Positions 33,784 to 41,678 are shown, numbered from the stretch's first letter. The stretch is 64,000 bases of DNA from an uncultured Clostridia bacterium (GCA_947168855.1 CAMVNO010000006.1:84194-148193); one strand, 5' to 3'. A program made the numbers and translations. The notes: generated by a model not told the origin, from the letters alone.

Positions 33784-35178
33784 TCAGAACCGGAAATAGA
33801 TGAACGGGTTATAGCTCTGCGACGCGAGCGAGGCGATGCAGAGCACAAACAGCAGGATGCAGGCGACGAGCCGTACCGGTCTGAACCAGCGATAACGCTC
33901 GAGCTTCTTTGCCGTAAACGCGCCGAGCGGCGTTGCGGCAACGGCGGCAAGCGAGAGCATCGGAAGATAGCCGAGACACCACGCGCCGGACCTTGCGGAG
34001 ATCAGCCCGGGATTGCCGATGCCGATCAGCGAGCCGAAATACACGCCGAGCGCGGAAAAATCGGTGAAATAGAAGATACCCCAGCCGATCGAGGCGATCA
34101 GAAACGTCACAAGACAGCGAACGACCTTCGGAAGCTTTTCCATCGCCTTGCCGAAGAACAGCTTTTCGAGCGTCAGCAGCACGCCGTAATACATGCCCCA
34201 CACGACAAAATTCCAGCTTGCGCCGTGCCAGAGCCCCGTAAGCGCCCAGACGATCAGAAGGTTCAGAATCTGTCGCGGTAAGCCCTTGCGGTTGCCGCCG
34301 AGCGGGATATACACATACTCGCGGAACCACGTCGAAAGCGAAATATGCCAGCGCCGCCAGAAATCGGTCACGCTGTCCGCAATGTAGGGATGGTTGAAAT
34401 TCTGCATGAAGCGGAAGCCGAGCATCCGCCCGAGCCCGCACGCCATGTCGGAATAGCCGGAAAAGTCAAAATAAATCTGGAACGAGTATGCAAAGATCCC
34501 GACCCATGCGCCGAGCACGCCGTTTTCGGCGGGCGACGCGGAAAGCTGTGCCCAGAGGGTTCCCATCGTGTTCGCGATCAGCACCTTTTTGCCGAGACCC
34601 ACGAGGAACTGCCGTATGCCGTCCGCAATCGAATCCGTCGAAAGATCGGGATGGTCCAGCTGCGCTTCGATATCCACGTAGCGCACGATGGGTCCCGCGA
34701 TCAGCTGCGGGAACATCGTGACATACGCGCCGAACTTGATCGGATTCTTCTGTACCTTCGTCTTGCCGCGGTACAGGTCGATCACATAGGACATGATCTG
34801 AAACGTGAAAAAGGAAATGCCGATCGGCAGCCGGATCGAAACCGTTTTTTGAGACAGCGGCGCGGGGAACAATCCTTTGACCGTATTCCAGAAGAGCCCC
34901 GTATACTTGAATGTGAACAGCAGCGCAAGGTTCAGCACGACCGATGCGATCAGAAACGCCTTTTTGTGCCGCGCGCTTTTGTCCATGCCGAGCCCGATGA
35001 GCCAGTTGATGACGATCGAGCCGATCATGAGAAGCACGTAAAGCGGTTCGCCCCATGCGTAAAAGACAAGGCTTGCAAGCAGCAGAAACGCGATCTTCGC
35101 TTTTTTCGGCAACAAGTAATAGCCGATCAGTGTGATCGGCAGAAATGCAAATAAGAATGTAAGTGACGAAAAGACCAT
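33784..35178 (-). CDS. MBOAT-family O-acyltransferase (AlgI/DltB-like)
   Basis: A 464-residue polytopic membrane protein with the MBOAT signature; the catalytic His is H318 in LWHGASWNFVVWG. Family opening FLFAFLPITLIGYYLLP is typical. It moves an acyl group, usually acetyl, across the membrane for a secreted polymer. The ATG directly follows the TAA of the DUF4358 gene (TAAATG) without its own ribosome binding site, so translation is coupled. With the DHHW and DUF4358 genes it forms a widely seen clostridial acylation cassette; no dlt genes are near, so the acceptor may be a polysaccharide. Confidence 0.94.
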   Translation of the reverse strand: MVFSSLTFLFAFLPITLIGYYLLPKKAKIAFLLLASLVFYAWGEPLYVLLMIGSIVINWLIGLGMDKSARHKKAFLIASVVLNLALLFTFKYTGLFWNTVKGLFPAPLSQKTVSIRLPIGISFFTFQIMSYVIDLYRGKTKVQKNPIKFGAYVTMFPQLIAGPIVRYVDIEAQLDHPDLSTDSIADGIRQFLVGLGKKVLIANTMGTLWAQLSASPAENGVLGAWVGIFAYSFQIYFDFSGYSDMACGLGRMLGFRFMQNFNHPYIADSVTDFWRRWHISLSTWFREYVYIPLGGNRKGLPRQILNLLIVWALTGLWHGASWNFVVWGMYYGVLLTLEKLFFGKAMEKLPKVVRCLVTFLIASIGWGIFYFTDFSALGVYFGSLIGIGNPGLISARSGAWCLGYLPMLSLAAVAATPLGAFTAKKLERYRWFRPVRLVACILLFVLCIASLASQSYNPFIYFRF

Positions 35179-35667
35179 TTACGGCCGGACCGTGCGCAGC
35201 GTTTCGAGCATCGCCTGCGCGTCCGGCGAAACGATCATCACGATCGCGCCGCCGTTGTTTTCAAGGATCGCCTGCTCCGCGATCTTCAGCGCTTCCGGAT
35301 CATAGGAGCGGAACGTCTCCCGCATGGCGGAAAGATGCTCCTCCAGAAGCTGCATGATCTCCGCCGCGGTCGATTCCTCCGCGACGACTACGATCGCTTC
35401 CGTCGTGTAGCCTACGGCGTCCGCGTAGCCCACGCCGCACTTGCATGCCGCAAGATCGATCCCGTAGTAGTCTAAAAGGTCCACGTCGGAGTAACGCGCC
35501 ATGTCCTTCAGATACCCTGCCGCGTCCCATGCCTCGGCAACGCGCTGCGCATAGTCTGCGCTGTATTCCCCGCTCTCAACGGGCTCCGCCGGTTTTTCCG
35601 CTCCCTGCGTTCCCGCACAGGCGCAGAACAGCGCCGCAATCAAAAGAATGCAAACCAACCGTTTCAT
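35179..35667 (-). CDS. DUF4358 lipoprotein
   Basis: A 162-residue lipoprotein. The signal peptide MKRLVCILLIAALFCAC contains two candidate acylation cysteines (15 and 17), followed by a single DUF4358 domain. Its function is not known, but the family often sits with MBOAT and DHHW genes in Clostridia, as here, so it is probably an accessory of surface acylation. It is first in the three-gene cassette, with AAGGAGAG before the ATG and its own promoter. Confidence 0.85.
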   Translation of the reverse strand: MKRLVCILLIAALFCACAGTQGAEKPAEPVESGEYSADYAQRVAEAWDAAGYLKDMARYSDVDLLDYYGIDLAACKCGVGYADAVGYTTEAIVVVAEESTAAEIMQLLEEHLSAMRETFRSYDPEALKIAEQAILENNGGAIVMIVSPDAQAMLETLRTVRP

Positions 35668-35703
35668 TGTTTTCTCTCCTTACAAGAAAATCCCGACTTT
35701 GTT

Positions 35704-35732
35704 ATAGTACCAAATCCGCATCCAAATTGCAA
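35704..35732 (-). promoter_or_regulatory. Promoter of the acylation cassette
   Basis: On the minus strand TTGCAA (35732-35727), 17 nt, TACTAT (35709-35704). Confidence 0.75.
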
Positions 35733-35754
35733 GAACTGGCGATGTTTTCTGTCA

Positions 35755-35975
35755 TCGGCGCCTCAGCGTATCAAAAAACCTTTTGACACGCTGAGCAGGC
35801 TGCCGTAAAGGCAGTCAGAATTCACGTTTTCGCGAAGGAGCTATACCAATGTATGCGACCGGGCGAAAACGCGGATAGTTTGCGACGAAACATCAATCAA
35901 AGAAAGGGCTTCGAGCCCTTTCAACAAATCGGTATTATTCATCATTGTATTCGTCGCAAACGGTCTGGCGCCTTT
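35755..35975. repeat. Structured intergenic element, unassigned
   Basis: This gap between the acylation cassette promoter and rplT is packed with inverted repeats. CTCAGCGT at 35761-35768 pairs with ACGCTGAG near 35787-35794 across TCAAAA/TTTTGA arms; CTGCC-GTAAA-GGCAG follows; GTTTTCGC and GCGAAAAC bracket 35828-35873; and GTTTGCGACGAA (about 35879-35890) pairs with TTCGTCGCAAAC (about 35951-35962) around an inner AAAGGGCTTCGAGCCCTTT hairpin. No ORF with a ribosome binding site is evident. It may be a non-autonomous repeat or a structured RNA. Confidence 0.55.
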
Positions 35976-35986
35976 TACGACAGACT

Positions 35987-36009
35987 AAAGCTCCCGCATT
36001 GCGGGAGCC
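35987..36009 (-). terminator. Terminator after rplT
   Basis: On the minus strand GCTCCCGCA (36009-36001) pairs with TGCGGGAGC (35999-35991), followed by a short TTTAGT. A modest T run. Confidence 0.65.
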
Positions 36010-36022
36010 TGCTGTCTTCGGC

Positions 36023-36379
36023 TCAGTTGCGCGCCGCCTTTGCGATCTCGCAAAGGTTTGCGAACGCGTTCATGTCGGTGATCGCGAGGTCTGCGAGGAC
36101 CTTGCGGTTGATGTCGACGTTGGCGAGCTTGAGACCGTTGATGAGACGGCTGTAGGTGGTGCCGTTCATGCGGGCGCCTGCGTTGATACGGGCGATCCAC
36201 AGCTTGCGGTATTCACGCTTCTTGAGCTTTCTGCCGACGTACGCATATGCCATCGACTTCATGACCTGCTGGCTTGCAGCGCGATACTGCTTGCTCTTTG
36301 CTCCGTAGTAGCCCTTTGCGAGGCGGAGGACCTTACGACGTTTCTTGACGGCGTTGACTGCTCTCTTAATTCTTGCCAT
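36023..36379 (-). CDS. rplT: 50S ribosomal protein L20
   Basis: A 118-residue primary 23S rRNA-binding protein. The basic N-terminus [29 protein letters not shown] is fully typical and the length is standard. It is last in infC-rpmI-rplT, 14 nt after rpmI, with AAGGAGG before the ATG. In Bacillus subtilis L20 represses this operon by promoting termination in the infC leader; a terminator hairpin in the leader here fits the same feedback. Confidence 0.97.
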   Translation of the reverse strand: MARIKRAVNAVKKRRKVLRLAKGYYGAKSKQYRAASQQVMKSMAYAYVGRKLKKREYRKLWIARINAGARMNGTTYSRLINGLKLANVDINRKVLADLAITDMNAFANLCEIAKAARN

Positions 36380-36393
36380 GGTTTTGTTCCTCC

Positions 36394-36591
36394 TTACTTA
36401 TACGGAATCAGCTTGCGGATCTTCTTCTGCTCTTCTTCGGCGATGTAGCCGGTCTGACGCAGACCGCGAAGTCTCTTGGTGCTCTTTTTGGTGAGAATGT
36501 GGCTCTTGTAAGCCTTGGCGCGCTTGATCTTGCCCGACTTGGTCAGGGAAAAACGCTTTGCTGCGCCGCGATGGGTCTTGATTTTCGGCAT
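36394..36591 (-). CDS. rpmI: 50S ribosomal protein L35
   Basis: A 65-residue basic protein starting [33 protein letters not shown], the standard bacterial L35 sequence and length. It lies between infC and rplT in the usual order, 27 nt after infC, with its own GGAGG before the ATG. Confidence 0.97.
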   Translation of the reverse strand: MPKIKTHRGAAKRFSLTKSGKIKRAKAYKSHILTKKSTKRLRGLRQTGYIAEEEQKKIRKLIPYK

Positions 36592-36618
36592 GATTGTTCC
36601 TCCTGCTAATACTTTCGA

Positions 36619-37128
36619 TTACTTTTTCGGTGCAAGCACCATAAACATGTTTCTGCCCTCTTGCTTGGGAGGACGTTCCTTCACCGCGACGTCGGACACC
36701 ATATTGAAGAAGCTCTCCATGACGTCCTCGCCCATTTCGCCCTTGGTGATCTGTCTGCCGCGGAAGCGGATGGACACCTTCACCTTGTCGCCGTTACGCA
36801 GAAACTTGTCGCACTGTTTCGCCTTGACTTCCATGTCATGCACATCAATCGTTGCAGACAGGCGGATCTCCTTGTTCTCGATGATTTTCTGATTGCGTTT
36901 TTGTTCCTTCTCCCGCTTCAGCATGTCATAGCGATACTTGCTGTAGTCCATGAGCTTGCAGGTCGGGGGAACGTTCTGGGAGACCTTTACAAGGTCCAGT
37001 CCGCGCTCATCCGCCAAACGCTGCGCATCCCGCACATCCATGATGCCGAGCTGCTGTCCGTTCTCGTCGATAAGCCGCACTTCGGGGTCGCGGATCTCTT
37101 CGTTGATCTGCATATCCTGCGTAGCGAT
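36619..37128 (-). CDS. infC: Translation initiation factor IF-3, ATC start
   Basis: A 169-residue IF-3, with the N-domain phrase NEEIRDPEVRLIDENGQQLGI, the linker, and the C-domain from about 80 onward (KEIRLSATIDVHDMEVK, KVSIRFRGRQITKGEMG). IF-3 checks the start codon on the 30S subunit. The ribosome binding site AGGAGGTG (37143-37136) is 7 nt before an ATC codon at 37128-37126; the first ATG is 15 nt further on and too far away. infC genes commonly use AUU or similar rare starts for self-control, and ATC fits that rule. First gene of infC-rpmI-rplT. Confidence 0.92.
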   Translation of the reverse strand: MATQDMQINEEIRDPEVRLIDENGQQLGIMDVRDAQRLADERGLDLVKVSQNVPPTCKLMDYSKYRYDMLKREKEQKRNQKIIENKEIRLSATIDVHDMEVKAKQCDKFLRNGDKVKVSIRFRGRQITKGEMGEDVMESFFNMVSDVAVKERPPKQEGRNMFMVLAPKK

Positions 37129-37254
37129 GAAAAAACACCTCCTAAGAAAAATAGTGGGCGCAGAATGCACCCACCACGAGAAAGCTGTTGCGATCTATGA
37201 ACCGTGACGCGGCGCAATTGCCGGCAGGTGAGAGCGGGCGCTCTGCTTGAAAAC
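37129..37254 (-). promoter_or_regulatory. infC leader with internal terminator
   Basis: The 125-nt untranslated leader contains a stem at 37174-37154 (GTGGGTGCA pairing TGCGCCCAC, loop TTC), followed by TATTTTTCTT and then the ribosome binding site. This is an intrinsic terminator placed before infC, the position used for L20-dependent attenuation in Bacillus. The competing antiterminator pairing was not worked out. Confidence 0.75.
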
Positions 37255-37260
37255 ACGAAT

Positions 37261-37289
37261 ATTATAATGACGCTTTCCGCTTTTGTCAA
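37261..37289 (-). promoter_or_regulatory. infC operon promoter, perfect consensus
   Basis: On the minus strand TTGACA (37289-37284), 17 nt, TATAAT (37266-37261); the only fully consensus pair in the window. Confidence 0.92.
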
Positions 37290-37359
37290 GCGTTTTTTCT
37301 TGATTTGATCGAAGTTTTTTGCGGTTTCGACGCGGTTTCCGCCGCTTTTTCGCAGCCGC

Positions 37360-38208
37360 TTATCTTGCCCTTCTGTTTTTGCTGCCGCGGCTTGCCCGCA
37401 CGATCGCGAAAAGCAGCAGCAGGAATGTCAAAAGCTCCAACGCGAGCAGCGCAATGAACCATCCGTACAGGATCGTATTCAGGAAGCCCGTCAGGATCAC
37501 GCGAAACGCGCTTGCCGTGATGTTCAGCCGCTCCACATATCCGAACAGGATAAACTGCATGACCGGCACGAACACGAGCGTCACGCCCATAAAGCAGCCG
37601 CCCGTACGCAGCACCGCGCCCGTTTTCTTCGCCTTGCCGTAATACAGCATCGAAAGGAAGACGAGCATCACGATCGAAAGCAGAATGCCTGCGGCAAACA
37701 ACACCAGCGACGACCGCGAGAACGTGTGGTTTTTGAGCTTCAGAAACGGCTCGATGAGAAGCGCTGTGTTGACGGCGGAGAGGTCCTCCGTGACCGCCTG
37801 CGCCGCGTCCTCGGCGCAATCGTCGACGGCCTCGGCGGAAAACGCCGTATTTGCGCGAAGATAGCTCTTGAATCCGTCTGCCGGATACGCCGGAAGCGAA
37901 AGCGGCGCCTTCGCGTCCGTTGCGTACAGCGCGTCGATCAGCGTCACCGTGTGGGCATGGATCGCATCGTCCGTGACGACCTCCGAAAGCGTACCCTCCG
38001 GGAGTCCGTACAACAGCGCTACGTGATCGAGATCCTCCGAAAGCGCGGCGCGCATTTCGGCGCAGTAGCTTTTGGTCGGCATAAACGCCTTGAGATAATC
38101 GGGGTTCAGCGCAAGAAAGCGCAGCCCGCCTGCCGTGAGCGTCAGCGCGATCGAAGCGCAGAGAAGGATCAGAACGATCGCCGTTCCGATGAACCGGAAG
38201 AACTTCAT
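37360..38208 (-). CDS. Membrane protein of the sortase cassette
   Basis: A 282-residue protein with an N-terminal membrane helix (about 6-28), an extracytoplasmic segment of about 130 residues, and three more helices (about 168-190, 210-235, 250-273). The tail is basic (RASRGSKNRRAR). I do not recognise the family. The ATG at 38208 overlaps the sortase stop by 4 nt, so it is translated with the sortase and is the third gene of the cassette. A role in helping the sortase or its substrate is inferred from position only. Confidence 0.75.
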   Translation of the reverse strand: MKFFRFIGTAIVLILLCASIALTLTAGGLRFLALNPDYLKAFMPTKSYCAEMRAALSEDLDHVALLYGLPEGTLSEVVTDDAIHAHTVTLIDALYATDAKAPLSLPAYPADGFKSYLRANTAFSAEAVDDCAEDAAQAVTEDLSAVNTALLIEPFLKLKNHTFSRSSLVLFAAGILLSIVMLVFLSMLYYGKAKKTGAVLRTGGCFMGVTLVFVPVMQFILFGYVERLNITASAFRVILTGFLNTILYGWFIALLALELLTFLLLLFAIVRASRGSKNRRAR

Positions 38209-38876
38209 TCGCCCACCTCCGTTCCGTCGATCAGCGTGCACAAAAGCACACAGCGTTCGGTGCGGCGTTTGCCGCCGTTGTCTCGCGGATAGCAGGTATA
38301 CAGCACAAGGTCAGCGTTCTGTCCCGCGTCCATATACCAGCGGTCGGTTCCGTTTGCGGTCTTCTTTTCCTCCACGCGGTACGCATACGGTCCGTAGATC
38401 GTTTCCACCAACACGACCGCGCCGATCGGCGTATCCTCAAGCTCCGCAAAATCGCGGGTCACATGCGCCGACAGGATCGTACAGCCGCGTTCCCCGGGGA
38501 ATGCCGAGCCGAACGACATGCCCGCGCCCTTCTTCAAAAGCTTTTTATCCGATCCGAGATAAACCGGCACGTTCTGAATGCGCCAGCCGCCGCCCGGCCA
38601 TGTGACGTTCAGCTGCGCAAACTGTCTGCCGTAGCGGATCGCGGGAACCTCGGAAAGCGCGTTTCTGCGCTCGCCGGGAACAAAGCCGGTGCTCTCGTCC
38701 ACGAGTTCCGTCTGCGCCGTTTTGCCGACCAGCAGCCCGAAAAAGGCGGTCTCCTCAACCACCGATTGATACAGGTACATGCCCAGGCTGAATACGCCGG
38801 CAAAGAACAGCAGGAACGGAATGACCATCATGACGCTCCTTCCCGCCGGAGAACTCCCCCTCTCACGTGTTTCCAT
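38205..38876 (-). CDS. Sortase-family transpeptidase
   Basis: A 223-residue membrane-anchored sortase. The anchor is about 15-37; the catalytic domain has H138 in LSAHVT, the nucleophile C195 in LVLYTCYPR, and Arg in KRRTER (R205 or R208). The TxTC-like YTC motif and length fit sortases that attach proteins to the cell wall or join pilin subunits; the class cannot be fixed by eye. It lies between a candidate substrate gene and an unknown membrane gene. A regulator-type operator at the cassette promoter matches that of the two-component operon. Confidence 0.92.
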   Translation of the reverse strand: METRERGSSPAGRSVMMVIPFLLFFAGVFSLGMYLYQSVVEETAFFGLLVGKTAQTELVDESTGFVPGERRNALSEVPAIRYGRQFAQLNVTWPGGGWRIQNVPVYLGSDKKLLKKGAGMSFGSAFPGERGCTILSAHVTRDFAELEDTPIGAVVLVETIYGPYAYRVEEKKTANGTDRWYMDAGQNADLVLYTCYPRDNGGKRRTERCVLLCTLIDGTEVGE

Positions 38877-38879
38877 CGC

Positions 38880-39527
38880 TTATGCCGCCTTCTTCTTTTT
38901 GCGTTCCGTGAGCACGATCAGAACGACCGCAAAGACCGCCGCCGCGCCGATCAGAATTCCGCCGCCGATGATCCAACCCAACGAAGGCGCGTCGCCGACG
39001 TCTGTTTTCGCGTCGCTGTTGATGCGTCCCAGGAGCTTTCCGTTCTTTTTGATCGTGATCACGCGGGCATATTCATTCTGGGAATCATTGCTCGGATCGA
39101 TCGAATATTCCAGTCCCAGCTCGTTGGCGATCTTTTCGATCAGCTGCGCCGCAACCTCGAAATCCTCCTCGGTATAATAGTCCAGCGCCGCGTCCTGCGA
39201 AAGCTGCTGATTCGAAACCGCTTCATTCACATAGCGAATGATGTTCTTGTAATTGTCCGCGGTGACCGTGATCTCCTCGCTTCTGAGCACGTGTTCGATC
39301 TGCCGTCTCAGGTTCTCGTTCTTGCCGAGCAGCGTCTGATCGAACGAATCCATCAGCCATTCCTTATAGGTATCGCTGTCGCGCGCAGGCGTGATCTCGA
39401 CCGCGTCCGCCGGAGCGGTCGTCGGTTCGGGCGTTGCCTCCGTTTCTCCTTCGCCCTCCGCAAGCGCGGTCAGGGGCAATAATACGCATAACAATACGAC
39501 GAGTATAACGCCGATCCTTTTTTTCAT
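38880..39527 (-). CDS. Secreted protein with C-terminal anchor, candidate sortase substrate
   Basis: A 215-residue protein with a signal peptide (1-23, ending LTALAEG), an acidic Pro/Thr-rich stretch (EATPEPTTAPAD), a helical middle, and a C-terminus made of DAPSLGW (179-185), a membrane helix (about 184-207) and the tail RKKKKAA. This hydrophobic-then-basic end is the layout of a cell-wall sorting signal, but no LPxTG is present; if the sortase next door acts on it, the site may be in VGDAPSLG. It could instead be a plain membrane protein. It leads the sortase operon. Confidence 0.7.
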   Translation of the reverse strand: MKKRIGVILVVLLCVLLPLTALAEGEGETEATPEPTTAPADAVEITPARDSDTYKEWLMDSFDQTLLGKNENLRRQIEHVLRSEEITVTADNYKNIIRYVNEAVSNQQLSQDAALDYYTEEDFEVAAQLIEKIANELGLEYSIDPSNDSQNEYARVITIKKNGKLLGRINSDAKTDVGDAPSLGWIIGGGILIGAAAVFAVVLIVLTERKKKKAA

Positions 39528-39581
39528 ATGTGTTCCTCCTTTTGCCTGTATAAACAGGCTTGCCCATTTTTGAGCATACTC

Positions 39582-39614
39582 ATTATACGATGCAAATGCG
39601 TCGGAAATGTAACA
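39582..39614 (-). promoter_or_regulatory. Operator-promoter of the sortase cassette
   Basis: On the minus strand from 39614: TGTTACATTT, four bases, CGCATTTGC, four bases, TATAAT. It matches the two-component operon promoter at 16945-16913 in 19 of 19 motif positions with identical spacing. CATTT half sites are 11 bp apart. This predicts control by the OmpR-type regulator at 16218. Confidence 0.75.
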
Positions 39615-39646
39615 GAATCAAAAACGATTCGCGAATCTTCCGTCCG

Positions 39647-39949
39647 TCAGAATGCGCCTGAAAGATGCGCGATCAGCGCGCCGAGCCCGCCGACCCACAG
39701 GATCACGGACAGCGGCACGAGCACAAGAAACCGGATGTGCTTCGTCTTATGCCGGCAAAGGACCATGCCCAGAAGCGCGCCGATGCAGCCGCCCAAAAAT
39801 GCGAGCAGCAAAAGCGTGCGCTCCGGCACGCGGCGCTTGCCCTTTCCCGCCTGCGCGATATGCTTGTCATAGGCGTACACCGCGAACGTGACGACGCTCA
39901 TCACGCCGAGCGCCGCAAACAGCCACCAAAGTCTTGCGATCGGTTCCAT
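39647..39949 (-). CDS. DUF1294 membrane protein
   Basis: A 100-residue protein with three hydrophobic segments and the DUF1294 hallmark YAYDKHIAQAGKGKRRVPERTLLLLAFLGG followed by HKTKHIRF. Function is unknown; the family is widespread. GAGGAAG precedes the ATG at 39949. The frame extends further upstream, but that part lies over the promoter and is not coding. It stands alone. Confidence 0.88.
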   Translation of the reverse strand: MEPIARLWWLFAALGVMSVVTFAVYAYDKHIAQAGKGKRRVPERTLLLLAFLGGCIGALLGMVLCRHKTKHIRFLVLVPLSVILWVGGLGALIAHLSGAF

Positions 39950-39975
39950 GCCTTCTTCCTCCTTCGGATCGGCAC

Positions 39976-40004
39976 ATGATACCACAACCGCGTGAAAAAT
40001 GCAA
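39976..40004 (-). promoter_or_regulatory. Promoter of the DUF1294 gene
   Basis: On the minus strand TTGCAT (40004-39999), 17 nt, TATCAT (39981-39976). Divergent from the mgtE promoter. Confidence 0.75.
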
Positions 40005-40022
40005 GCCGGCACATTTTCCCCG

Positions 40023-40051
40023 TTGACAACCGAACCCGAACGGAATACAAT
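40023..40051 (+). promoter_or_regulatory. mgtE promoter
   Basis: TTGACA at 40023-40028, 17 nt, TACAAT at 40046-40051. The leader before mgtE is about 200 nt. Confidence 0.85.
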
Positions 40052-40119
40052 TGATTTGTTGAGGATATGAACACATTTCTTCATTTCTTCATTCTTCATT
40101 TGCAAAGGAGGTGGCTGTC

Positions 40120-40215
40120 ATGGATGCAGGCAGTAGTACCGGCTCCGCAAGCCCGCTGATATGCGGGAACGCTTCGGACGTGCCCTTATGGCGGCCGACC
40201 TTGCCGATCCCGTAA
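40120..40215 (+). CDS. Leader ORF upstream of mgtE
   Basis: A 31-codon ORF with an excellent ribosome binding site (AGGAGGTGG, 40106-40114) in the mgtE leader. It opens MDAGSSTGSASP and ends in a Pro-rich RPTLPIP; the stop TAA overlaps a hairpin (around 40206-40223) that is followed by a T run 9 nt later. The start context, CTGTCATGG, is the same as that of mgtE. It resembles Mg2+-responsive leader peptides such as enterobacterial MgtL in placement and Pro content, not in sequence. It could also be a chance ORF inside a structured RNA. Confidence 0.55.
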   Translation: MDAGSSTGSASPLICGNASDVPLWRPTLPIP

Positions 40216-40259
40216 ACGCGGGTCTTGCTCCTATTTTTGCATAAAGGAGGAAGACTGTC

Positions 40260-41663
40260 ATGGCAAATCTTGCCACCGCGATCACATCGCTGATCGAATC
40301 CAAAAAATACGGAACGCTGCGCGACATCCTCGTCACGATGAACGCAGCGGATATTGCCGCGCTGTTTGAGGACCTCGAGCCCGAATTCCTGCCGCGGCTG
40401 TTCCGCCTGCTCCCGAAGGAGCTTGCGGCGGACACCTTCGTCGAGATGGAGAGCGATTCCCAGGAGCTTCTCATCAAGGGCTTCTCGGATTCCGAGCTCA
40501 AGGAGGTCATCGACGAGCTGTACATCGACGACGCCGTCGATATCGTTGAGGAAATGCCGGCGAACGTCGTGAAGCGGATCCTTGCGCAGGCGGATCCCGA
40601 CACGCGCAAGCTGATCAACGAGCTTCTGAAGTACCCGGACGATTCGGCGGGCAGCATTATGACGACGGAATACGTCGAGTTGCGCCCGACTTTCACCGTG
40701 GAGGACGCGATCAAAACGATCCGCCGCACCGGCATCGACAAGGAAACGATCAACATCTGCTACGTTACCCGCGCGGACCGCACGCTCTACGGCTTCGTGA
40801 CGATCCGCCGGTTGATCCTTTCGCAGCCGGACGTGCTGATCGGCGACCTTGCGGAAACGAACGTGATCTCCTGCACCACGATGGACGACCAGGAGACCGT
40901 GGCGCAGACGCTCTCTAAATACGACCTCATCGCGCTGCCGGTCGTGGACGGCGAAAACCGCCTCGTCGGTATCGTCACGGTCGACGACGCAATCGACGTC
41001 CTGCAGGAAGAGGCAACGGAAGATATCGAAAAGATGGCGGCAATCACGCCGTCCGACAAGCCGTACCTCAAGACCGGCGTATTCTCGCTGTACATCCACC
41101 GCATTCCGTGGCTGTGCATTTTGATGGTCGCCGCGATCTTCACCGAGCTCGTCATCAACCATTTCAGCAACCTGATGAGCGTGCAGTTCCAGTCCTTCAT
41201 CAGCGCGATGCTGCTTGCGTGTATCCCGATGCTGATGGACACCGGCGGCAACGCGGGCAATCAGGCGTCCGTCACGGTCATCCGCGGCATCTCCCTCGGC
41301 GAGATCGAGTTTAAGGATCTCCCCCGCGTCATCTTCAAGGAGTGGCGCATCTCGCTGCTCGCCGGCGCAACGCTCGCCGTCGTCAATTTCGGCAAGATGA
41401 TGATGATGTACGCGATCACCTACCACAACAGCTTCAATAACCAGTTTACGCCGTATCTTCTGATCGCGGTCACCGTTTCGATCGCGCTCTGCTGCACCGT
41501 GTTCCTTGCAAAGTTCATCGGCTGCTCGCTGCCGATCCTCGCGAAGAAAATCGGCTTCGACCCGGCGGTCATGGCGGGACCGTTCATCACCACGATCGTG
41601 GACGTGACCTCGCTTCTGATCCTCTTCGGTCTTGCGCTGATGCTCGTGCCGAAGATGGTGTAA
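40260..41663 (+). CDS. mgtE: Magnesium transporter MgtE
   Basis: A 467-residue Mg2+ channel. The cytosolic N domain (about 1-135, with ELLIKGFSDSELKEVIDEL) and a pair of CBS domains (about 140-260) sense internal Mg2+ and gate the C-terminal five-helix pore (about 290-467), which carries the family phrases DTGGNAGNQASVTVIRG and GPFITTIVDVTSLLILF. AAAGGAGG stands before the ATG. It is followed by a hairpin terminator that is also part of a repeat. The leader suggests extra control of expression. Confidence 0.96.
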   Translation: MANLATAITSLIESKKYGTLRDILVTMNAADIAALFEDLEPEFLPRLFRLLPKELAADTFVEMESDSQELLIKGFSDSELKEVIDELYIDDAVDIVEEMPANVVKRILAQADPDTRKLINELLKYPDDSAGSIMTTEYVELRPTFTVEDAIKTIRRTGIDKETINICYVTRADRTLYGFVTIRRLILSQPDVLIGDLAETNVISCTTMDDQETVAQTLSKYDLIALPVVDGENRLVGIVTVDDAIDVLQEEATEDIEKMAAITPSDKPYLKTGVFSLYIHRIPWLCILMVAAIFTELVINHFSNLMSVQFQSFISAMLLACIPMLMDTGGNAGNQASVTVIRGISLGEIEFKDLPRVIFKEWRISLLAGATLAVVNFGKMMMMYAITYHNSFNNQFTPYLLIAVTVSIALCCTVFLAKFIGCSLPILAKKIGFDPAVMAGPFITTIVDVTSLLILFGLALMLVPKMV

Positions 41664-41678
41664 CGCATACAATACAGC

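Noticed and set aside
40058..40259. M-box magnesium riboswitch before mgtE
   Set aside because: The conserved M-box core sequence that I know is not visible; a covariance search would be decisive.
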